From Deltaproteobacteria bacterium (GTDB lineage: Bacteria; Myxococcota; SpSt-1050): DNA of 61,144 nt. The notes beneath the pieces are model-generated. The model was not told the origin of the DNA. It ran no database searches and saw only the letters and a list, made by a program, of their open reading frames with translations. The translations under genes and the position numbers were made by a program. Location of the stretch: the NCBI GenBank assembly GCA_026416535.1, contig JAOAFA010000076.1, forward strand, positions 1 to 61,144, in the 5' to 3' direction. Shown one piece after another: positions 54,816 through 61,144 of this stretch; the first letter of the stretch is position 1; every line of letters begins with the position of its first letter.

Positions 54816-56357
54816 GTGAGAATCATAATTTTAAACATATTTTTTACTCTTCTTCTTGTCTTCTGCACAAGACAATACGATCTAGAAGACGCTGGAATAA
54901 TTGATTATAACTCAAATGAGGATATAGGCTTAGTTACAGACACCAATATAATTGATTTGGATGACAGGGGATCTCTCAATAAATTTAGGCCAGTTTATTG
55001 CAACAAGGATATAAAAATTACTTCAAAAAAACTGAGGGAAAAAGCAGAATATTTTGACAAGATAGCAAGAGAGCTACATATACCAAAAGGACAAGAATTG
55101 CTATTTTCTGTCTTTGTTAGAGAAGATAGTATGACTTTTGACAAAGTAGTTATGAGTGATAATGTTGGAACATGGACAGCTCTGTATACAGCATCACAGG
55201 CATTCAGATATGCTACAACCAAAGAAAAAGAGGCATTAGAAAATTTAAAGACAACTCTAAAAGGGCAACATAATTTGCTAAAGATTACAGGAGTCAGAGG
55301 GCTCTTTACAAGAATCTATGTTAACCCAAAGCTACCAGGATTTCCATCGGCAGAACAATTAAACAATTGGTATCCTGATTGTGACCTCTCTGTGAAACAT
55401 TGTAAAAGATTTGTCGAGGTAGAAGACGGGGAATTTAAGGGTTACTTCTTTAAGACCGATGTAAGTAAAGATGAATATGCACATCACATGTTTTCAATGT
55501 CAGTTTTGTGGAACCTAATTGATGATACTGAGGTTAAATCAATTGTCAGAGATATCGTTCAACAGGTAGCTGATCACTTGATGGAAAACAATCTAAGAAT
55601 AATTGATATTGATGGCAAGGTAACAACCTTTGGGAGGATGTATGCTACTGCATTCGATGACTTCCCTGGTTTTAATGCATTGCTAACTTTATCCTGGTTT
55701 AAACTTGCATCTGTGGTGGGTGGTGAAAAATATTTATCATACTACAAAAACTGTCTTCTTCAAAAAAGGGGAAGATATAAATGCATAAAAGATGAAGAAC
55801 CGACTCCTTATACAGATTACCTCAACAACATCGGACTCAATCTCGATTGCAAAACAAATTGGAATAACCATAATATGGCACAGATATCAATGTTTCATCT
55901 GATTCAAAATGAAGATGATAGGGAGCTCAATAAATACTACAAAGAGATACTTTATTCTCAATTGTGGAATGCGAATGACCCAAGACCCATGAGGGCTCAA
56001 CAAAACACCCTTTATACATTTTTCTTCGCTATAAACAAACCTGAAAACCAGAGATTACCCACAGAGGAACTCTCTGATGCAATATGCGTCATGCAGATGT
56101 TCCCTGAGAGAAAACATCAATATGCTGTAGACACCCTAAACCGATATAAAACTGTATGTTATGACAGAAGTAATGAGCCTTTAACTGATATAGTTATCCC
56201 CATAAACGAATATGGGATGGATAACTTTCTATGGATAAGGAATCCTTATAAACTAAAGATAGAACCTGAAAATTTATTCTTGATTGAATCCCCTGAGGAT
56301 TATCTCCTTGCCTACTGGATAGGAAGATACTACGGATTCATAGATGAAAACATGTAG
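54816..56357 (+). CDS. Predicted lipoprotein, helical, unknown function
   Basis: The 513 residues start with GTG and a short signal peptide ending in a lipobox (LLVFC, Cys17). The body is largely helical. A conserved-looking block, VTTFGRMYATAFDDFPGFNALLTLSWFKLA, recalls helical-barrel glycan-active proteins or their relatives, but I cannot assign a family. Tryptophan, histidine and acidic residues are common in the centre (YAHHMFSMSVLWNLIDD; NWNNHNMAQISMFHLIQNE), consistent with an enzyme. There is no ribosome site, and the promoter sits so close that the transcript is probably leaderless. It is a single gene between a remnant region and the prfB gene. Confidence 0.75.
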   Translation: MRIIILNIFFTLLLVFCTRQYDLEDAGIIDYNSNEDIGLVTDTNIIDLDDRGSLNKFRPVYCNKDIKITSKKLREKAEYFDKIARELHIPKGQELLFSVFVREDSMTFDKVVMSDNVGTWTALYTASQAFRYATTKEKEALENLKTTLKGQHNLLKITGVRGLFTRIYVNPKLPGFPSAEQLNNWYPDCDLSVKHCKRFVEVEDGEFKGYFFKTDVSKDEYAHHMFSMSVLWNLIDDTEVKSIVRDIVQQVADHLMENNLRIIDIDGKVTTFGRMYATAFDDFPGFNALLTLSWFKLASVVGGEKYLSYYKNCLLQKRGRYKCIKDEEPTPYTDYLNNIGLNLDCKTNWNNHNMAQISMFHLIQNEDDRELNKYYKEILYSQLWNANDPRPMRAQQNTLYTFFFAINKPENQRLPTEELSDAICVMQMFPERKHQYAVDTLNRYKTVCYDRSNEPLTDIVIPINEYGMDNFLWIRNPYKLKIEPENLFLIESPEDYLLAYWIGRYYGFIDENM

Positions 56358-56398
56358 GTTATGTTCAAAACATATTTACTTACTCCTACCTAATAAAG

Positions 56399-57515
56399 TC
56401 AACCTGATTTATCTGATCTCCTTGCCATTAAAAGCAAATATTGTTTTATAAACTCATCTATGTCTCCATCCAAAACTGCATCAGCATTCCCTGTTTCATA
56501 ACCTGTTCTATGATCTTTTACAAGTCTATAGGGTTGCAACACGTAAGATCTTATCTGCGAGCCCCACTCTATCTTCTTTTTCTCTTTATGAAGCTTTTCC
56601 ATCTCCTCTTCTCTCTTTTTTAATTCAATCTCATACAATCTCGCTTTTAATATTTTCATAGCTGTAGCCTTATTCTGATGCTGACTTCTCTCATTTTGAC
56701 ATTGCACTACTATACCGGTTGGCAGATGTGTGATCCTTACCGCTGAATCAGTTGTGTTCACACCTTGTCCACCATGCCCACTTGCTCTAAAAACATCTAT
56801 TCTTAGGTCGGATTCCTTTATATCAATAACGATCTCATCAGGTACATCTGGTATTACGGAAACTGACGCAAAGGATGTATGTCTCCTTGCATTTGCATCG
56901 AATGGAGAAATTCTAACCAACCTATGCACCCCTACCTCAGCCTTCATATAACCATAGGCATAAGGTCCTTTGACCATAAACAGGACATTTTTTAACCCTG
57001 CCTCTTCCCCGGGCAACTGATCAACTAACTCCGTTGAAAAACCCTTTTTCTCAGCCCACCTAAGATACATCCTAAGCAACATCTGAACCCAGTCTTGAGA
57101 TTCAGTTCCTCCTGCCCCAGAATTTATCGAGACAATTGCATCATTCTTATCTACTGGGTCTGAAAGCATCAAATTAAATTCCATCTCATTAAGCTTTTTT
57201 TCTACTACTTCAACGTCCACTTTAATTGACTCAATTACATCTTCCTCCCCACTCTCTATAGCTAGTTTTAATAATTCACTCGAATTCGCTATATGTGTCT
57301 CACAAAACTCATCTTCACTAATAATCGCCTCAAGCACCTTCCTCTCTTGCTGAATCTTTGATGCTTTATTAACGTCCAACCAAAAATCCTGCGACACCAT
57401 TAAAGAATCAATCTCCGCTATTCTCTTCTTCTTTCCCTCTATGTCAAAGATAACCTCTAATCTCACTTAACTTCACTCTAAGTAAATCGATCTTTTCCTT
57501 TAATTCCCTCGACAT
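56399..57515 (-). CDS. prfB: Peptide chain release factor 2, programmed +1 frameshift
   Basis: The gene starts at the ATG at 57515, 2 bases after the lnt stop, after AGAGG. Frame 0 runs 23 codons to an in-frame TGA (57446-57444) in the sequence CTT TGA C, preceded by an AGAGG-like site. Ribosomes slip +1 at CTT to read GAC and continue in the main frame, giving about 371 residues. This is the classical RF2 autoregulation: when RF2 is scarce, TGA is read slowly and the shift occurs. The main frame carries SPFDAN (tripeptide anticodon SPF) and GGQ in HGGQGVNTTDSAV. A plain ORF call would start at a false GTG (57466). Confidence 0.93.
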
Positions 57516-57517
57516 AA

Positions 57518-59110
57518 CTACCTCTCAAGCCTTCTTACTACTATTACTCTGGCTAAAATTAACATAGCCATAACAAATATCGTGCTTAGTATCGCGAATA
57601 AGTCCCCTAATTTCACATAAATAGTCTTCTCCTCAATCAATGCCACCTCTCCACTAAGAACTGTTCGTTCAAAGATATTTGTCTCAGATACAATCTTACC
57701 ATAAGGATTTATAACAGCTGTAATACCGGTATTAGCTACACGAGCAAGAAATCTTCCATTTTCAACCGCCCTAAATACATACATTGAGAGATGTTGATAA
57801 GGGGCAGATGAGATACCATACCATGCATCATTAGTTAGATTTACAAGAAGATTTGCGCCCTTTTCTACGTGTTCTCGGCTAATCTCAGGAAAAATTCCCT
57901 CATAACATATCAAAATACCTGACCTTATTACCTTCCCATTATGCTCGATTTCTACCGGTCTAATCTCCTTTCCGGGAACAAACGTCCCTATACCACTGAC
58001 AAATTTTTCCACCGGTATTCCCAGTGGCACATATTCACCAAAAGGCACTAGATGAGATTTGTTATACTTTGCAACAATATTAAGGTTTTTATCAACAACA
58101 AAGGCACCATTATGTAAATAGCGTTTTTGCCCTTCATAAAAATACGTTGATACCCCTATTATTTGGGCAAAGGGATATAGTTTTTTTCCTAACAACCCCT
58201 CAGGTTTCGCAAATGATTGCATCTCATCTGGAAGTGTAAGAGGATAGGCGGCCTCAGGCCATATTACAAGCTCAGGTGAACTCTCTCCTGCCCTTTCGAG
58301 CAAATCAAGGTAGTTAGAGAGAATTGACCCCCTATATTCTTGAGATTTCTTCTTTATTCCCTGATCTATGTTCCCTTGTAACATGGCCACCTTTAGCTTC
58401 GGAGACTTAGATGCTACACCCTCGATATATCCCGCCCTAAATATCCCAAACAAATACACGAAGATCATCAAGCCTGCTAAGAAGAGTGAATACCTTATTG
58501 GCTTCTTTTCATTTCGCACCAATAAATATCTCACCCAACCTTCGACTGTGGCATTTATCACAAGAATAACATACTGCACTAAGTATATACCACCTATTAC
58601 CGAAATTTGAATAAATATAATATTTTTATACTGGGAATATGCTATGTTACCCCATGGAAAACCTGTAAACAGATAATTCCTCAAGTATTCGAGCACCACA
58701 AAGATAAACGGTGATATAACAGATATATCAAATCCCAGACCCTTAAATATATAAACCGAAATATATGCCCATATCCCCCAATACATAGAACAATAAGCTA
58801 CTAGTAATAATAATGCTGGGATAGCCAAATATTGTGGCATATTACCGAAGACAGTCATAGCTATATCCAACCAATACAAGACTATTCCAAAATAGAAAAG
58901 GCCACCAAATAATCCAGCAACAAACGCCTTTTTTGGCTCCAGTCTTCTAATAACAAACATCAAAGGAACAAAAGAGACCCACGAGATAAATCCGGCATAA
59001 AATGTATTAAAAATCTCTTTCTCCGAAAAGTAAGAGATTACAAGAGGTTGCGACAAAGCTGTTAGAATACCAGAAAGTATGCCTAAAAAATATGGAAGAA
59101 TTCTATTCAT
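57518..59110 (-). CDS. lnt: Apolipoprotein N-acyltransferase
   Basis: The 530 residues have about seven membrane segments and a nitrilase-type periplasmic domain. The catalytic Glu is in VIWPEAAYPL, Lys in NKSHLVPFGEYVP, and Cys in ILICYEGIFPE. Lnt adds the third acyl chain to the N-terminal cysteine of lipoproteins in the inner membrane. The presence of Lnt supports a diderm with lipoproteins trafficked to the outer membrane, consistent with the lipoproteins seen in this window. It is directly followed by prfB. Confidence 0.95.
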   Translation of the reverse strand: MNRILPYFLGILSGILTALSQPLVISYFSEKEIFNTFYAGFISWVSFVPLMFVIRRLEPKKAFVAGLFGGLFYFGIVLYWLDIAMTVFGNMPQYLAIPALLLLVAYCSMYWGIWAYISVYIFKGLGFDISVISPFIFVVLEYLRNYLFTGFPWGNIAYSQYKNIIFIQISVIGGIYLVQYVILVINATVEGWVRYLLVRNEKKPIRYSLFLAGLMIFVYLFGIFRAGYIEGVASKSPKLKVAMLQGNIDQGIKKKSQEYRGSILSNYLDLLERAGESSPELVIWPEAAYPLTLPDEMQSFAKPEGLLGKKLYPFAQIIGVSTYFYEGQKRYLHNGAFVVDKNLNIVAKYNKSHLVPFGEYVPLGIPVEKFVSGIGTFVPGKEIRPVEIEHNGKVIRSGILICYEGIFPEISREHVEKGANLLVNLTNDAWYGISSAPYQHLSMYVFRAVENGRFLARVANTGITAVINPYGKIVSETNIFERTVLSGEVALIEEKTIYVKLGDLFAILSTIFVMAMLILARVIVVRRLER

Positions 59111-59238
59111 TATAAGACGTAAATGTTATTTTAATTAATTACAACTGTCAATATGCTTTAATTAAGGAAAGACACTCCACTTCTTATGACAAAGTTATTA
59201 CAAGTTGAAAATAAAAATTTTACTATTGGGTTCCTAAA

Positions 59239-59712
59239 TTACTTAACGTCTACTTTTTTAAAATACAAAATATCTTCAATACAACCTTCTCTTTGCTTCG
59301 GCGGCTTAAACACGGCCTCAACCTTCAATCCAATCTTAAGATCCTGCTTTTCAACATTTAATCTGTGAATTAATCCACCCTCACAGTCTTTAAATTTTAT
59401 AAGCCCAAGTATATGAGGTTCCTCATATCTATTACCCCTATAATCGTAGTAGCATTCTGTGTAGGAATACACTTCTCCCTCTATTCCAACTTTAACATAT
59501 TCCTTGCACTCACCAAAACATTCATCACAGTACATCTGGGCTGGGATATACTTCTTGCCACATGAGCATTTACTAGCAATAAAATATCCTTTTTCTTTGA
59601 TTGTCCTAAAAAACTCATCACCAGCTATACCTAATGTATAAACATAGTTTACAGGGATTTGTCCTGAAAAGTAACCGCATTCAATATTTTTCTCTACCTT
59701 CTCCTTGTACAT
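59239..59712 (-). CDS. DUF35 OB-fold/zinc-ribbon protein, thiolase partner type
   Basis: The 157 residues contain a rubredoxin-like zinc ribbon (KCSCGKKYIPAQMYCDECFG) followed by an OB fold (VGIEGEVYSYTECYYDYRG, FKDCEGGLIHRL, VEAVFKP). The first ligand pair is C-x-C rather than the usual C-x2-C. DUF35 proteins are known to bridge thiolase-like enzymes and ketoacyl-forming partners and to carry acyl chains; benzylsuccinate-type thiolases have such a partner. It is the second of two DUF35 genes next to a thiolase, with a 5-base gap to the first. Confidence 0.88.
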   Translation of the reverse strand: MYKEKVEKNIECGYFSGQIPVNYVYTLGIAGDEFFRTIKEKGYFIASKCSCGKKYIPAQMYCDECFGECKEYVKVGIEGEVYSYTECYYDYRGNRYEEPHILGLIKFKDCEGGLIHRLNVEKQDLKIGLKVEAVFKPPKQREGCIEDILYFKKVDVK

Positions 59713-59717
59713 AATCC

Positions 59718-60266
59718 TTACCTCCTCTTAGTCACAGGTCTCATCTTGGTCTCTGACACCTCTTTAATAGGCTCAAAATAGAGTATATCAGTAATTGAAC
59801 CTATCCTCTCATTTTCCGGTCTCCACACAGCTTTGACTCTCATACCTATCTTAATATCTTGAGGCTCAACATTGCCGAGCAAATGTAAAATTCCCATCCC
59901 TTCACTGGCACCATCTATCTCAATAACAGCCGGTATTATAGGTGGTTCCCCTTCGGGGATTCTCTGTGCATTCCAATAAATCCTACATACGGCATAGGTG
60001 TTTACTTTACCCGTATCTTTTACATACTGCCATCTATCGGTCGGTCTAAAACAGAGTTCACAAAACATCCTGGGAGGTATCATGATACGATCACATTTAT
60101 CACATACCCTTGCTATTATCCTACCATTCTTTAGCTCGTGCAAATACCGCCCAATGGCTTTACCATTATCCCAGTTGTACTTAATAATTGGATCCCAACT
60201 AATCTTTAAAGCCTCTTCATACTCTTTGCTAGACAAACCCTTTACTGGAACTTTATCAATTCTCAT
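59718..60266 (-). CDS. DUF35 OB-fold/zinc-ribbon protein
   Basis: The 182 residues have a longer N-terminus than the neighbour, a standard zinc ribbon (CDKCDRIMIPPRMFCELC, C-x2-C twice) and an OB fold (DTGKVNTYAVCRIYWN, VIEIDGASEGMGILHLL, MRVKAVWRP). It is 10 bases after the thiolase gene. Having two unequal DUF35 genes beside one thiolase suggests a hetero-oligomeric complex, as in other DUF35-thiolase pairs. GGAGGC lies before the ATG. Confidence 0.9.
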   Translation of the reverse strand: MRIDKVPVKGLSSKEYEEALKISWDPIIKYNWDNGKAIGRYLHELKNGRIIARVCDKCDRIMIPPRMFCELCFRPTDRWQYVKDTGKVNTYAVCRIYWNAQRIPEGEPPIIPAVIEIDGASEGMGILHLLGNVEPQDIKIGMRVKAVWRPENERIGSITDILYFEPIKEVSETKMRPVTKRR

Positions 60267-60276
60267 AATTTGCCTC

Positions 60277-61144
60277 CTATCGCTTTAAAACGATTACGGT
60301 TCCTATCTGCATTAAATCTCCCCAGGCTTGTGCCAGACCTACCCTTGGATTACCTGGGACTTGGCGCTTCCCGGCCTCACCTCTGAGCTGTAGAAATATT
60401 TCAATTACCTTCATCAGACCAGCAGCAGAAATCGGATTGCCCACACCTAATAGACCACCTGAAGGACATATTGGTAAGTTTCCATCCCTAGCCGTATAGC
60501 CTTCTGCGGTCAGCCTTGCTGCCTCACCTCTTTCGCAGAGAAGAAGACCTTCCATATGATGGAGTTCTTTATAATCAAAAGGATCATAAGGCTCAGCAAC
60601 CTGAATCTCTTTATGAGGCTCCTTGATACCCGCCATATCATAAGCCATCCTTGCAGCCTTTTCTACATACCTTGGATAATACAGATCCCTAGTTGTCCAA
60701 TAGGCCGTATCCAGATTCCACCCTACACCTTCTATCCAAACAGGCTTATCAGTAATCCTTTTTGCAACATGTTCAGACGCGAGGATTATTGCAGCGGCCC
60801 CATCCGACGCAGGACTTATGTCCAATCTATGAACTGGCTCGGCCAAAACCTCTGAATTTATCACATCCTCCACTGTTATCTCTTCTGCCACTTGAGCTGA
60901 GGGATGATCCAGCGCATTCTTTTTATTTTTTACGGCTACCCTCGCGACATCTTCGGGTTTTAAACCATAGGTCTCCATATATCTTCTCATTTCAAGGGCA
61001 AATATCCATATAAGAGTAGGTTTTATTGGTTGCTCTGTAGTATGATCAAAAATCGTCAGAAAGGCACCCTGTGGATGTGGATGACAACTAGACATCTTTT
61101 CTTCACACACAACCATGCAAATATCACACATACCCGATGCTACG
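60277..61144 (-). CDS. Thiolase-superfamily enzyme (SCP2-type), 5' end beyond window
   Basis: The frame is open to the right edge, with 289 codons visible. The start of the visible part (SGMCDICMVVCEEKM) matches the block before the thiolase loop domain; EVAEPYDPFDYKELHHMEGLLLCERGE-like sequence and GLLGVGNPISAAGLMKVIEIF follow. The GHP motif histidine of normal thiolases is replaced by Asn (GNPISAAG), and the C-terminal Cys motif is also absent. These features are typical of the thiolases encoded with DUF35 partners (SCP2-like or benzoylsuccinyl-CoA thiolase-like), where acyl chemistry differs. The nucleophilic Cys is outside the window. Confidence 0.9.
   Translation of the reverse strand, partial: VASGMCDICMVVCEEKMSSCHPHPQGAFLTIFDHTTEQPIKPTLIWIFALEMRRYMETYGLKPEDVARVAVKNKKNALDHPSAQVAEEITVEDVINSEVLAEPVHRLDISPASDGAAAIILASEHVAKRITDKPVWIEGVGWNLDTAYWTTRDLYYPRYVEKAARMAYDMAGIKEPHKEIQVAEPYDPFDYKELHHMEGLLLCERGEAARLTAEGYTARDGNLPICPSGGLLGVGNPISAAGLMKVIEIFLQLRGEAGKRQVPGNPRVGLAQAWGDLMQIGTVIVLKR

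Noticed and set aside
56399-57466. prfB starting at GTG 57466
   Set aside because: The upstream ATG, in-frame TGA and CTT-TGA-C slippery site show the gene begins at 57515 with a programmed frameshift.
1-61144. Prophage, secondary-metabolite cluster or anti-phage defence island
   Set aside because: No integrase, capsid, synthase, restriction or known defence genes are present; the gene content is housekeeping and signalling.

Overview
This window looks like one contiguous piece of a chromosome from an AT-rich, Gram-negative bacterium with a large signalling repertoire. The evidence is a periplasmic HtrA protease, several lipoproteins, a TPR/beta-barrel outer membrane protein, apolipoprotein N-acyltransferase, sigma-54-dependent regulators, two-subunit glycyl-tRNA synthetase, and arginine codons strongly biased to AGA. 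The mix of many hybrid kinases, NtrC-type regulators, DUF35/thiolase genes and pyruvate phosphate dikinase fits a deltaproteobacterial-type lineage. That placement is an impression from gene content, not a phylogeny.

Layout. 1-6644 (minus): a 1994-residue soluble hybrid histidine kinase (7 PAS, 3 GAF, HisKA, ATPase, REC, Hpt) followed 8 bases later by the start of an HD-GYP response regulator that runs off the left edge. 6827-9327: a histone-deacetylase-family amidohydrolase, and HtrA in the opposite direction. 9520-18437 (plus): a CHASE2 adenylate cyclase, a Crp/Fnr regulator and a class II cyclic-nucleotide phosphodiesterase, which together form a make/sense/destroy cAMP cassette. These are followed by folC, an M50 protease, a small membrane protein, and two FAD-linked oxidase genes (one like alkyldihydroxyacetonephosphate synthase). 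18442-20934 (minus): glycogen phosphorylase.

21353-29204 (plus): two sensor kinases and an NtrC-type activator, then a well-spaced sigma-54 promoter in front of a tandem-repeat cysteine-rich protein and glutamate dehydrogenase, closed by a strong terminator. 29465-32847: a NAGPA-like glycosidase, a decayed helical-protein gene next to a strong hairpin, AhpC peroxiredoxin, RadC and an IHF/HU protein. 33168-40257 (plus): tRNA-Arg(UCG), tRNA-Leu(UAG), then tig-clpP-clpX-lon and an NtrC-type regulator that overlaps lon.

40262-47740 (minus): a tight seven-gene run encoding a TerB-like protein, TPR/beta-barrel outer membrane protein, FecR protein, lipoprotein, Gfo/Idh dehydrogenase, a fused SpeD-SpeE polyamine enzyme and a zinc-ribbon membrane protein. 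48000-54163 (minus): glyQ-glyS-ppdK with tiny membrane ORFs downstream. 54164-54815 is a gene-poor stretch with a probable IS110 remnant. 54816-56357 (plus) is an unknown lipoprotein with no visible leader. 56399-61144 (minus): a truncated thiolase, two DUF35 proteins, lnt, and prfB with its programmed +1 frameshift.

No CRISPR array, prophage or intact insertion sequence was seen. Most of the unusual content lies in gene combinations and small intergenic structures rather than in one large foreign island.
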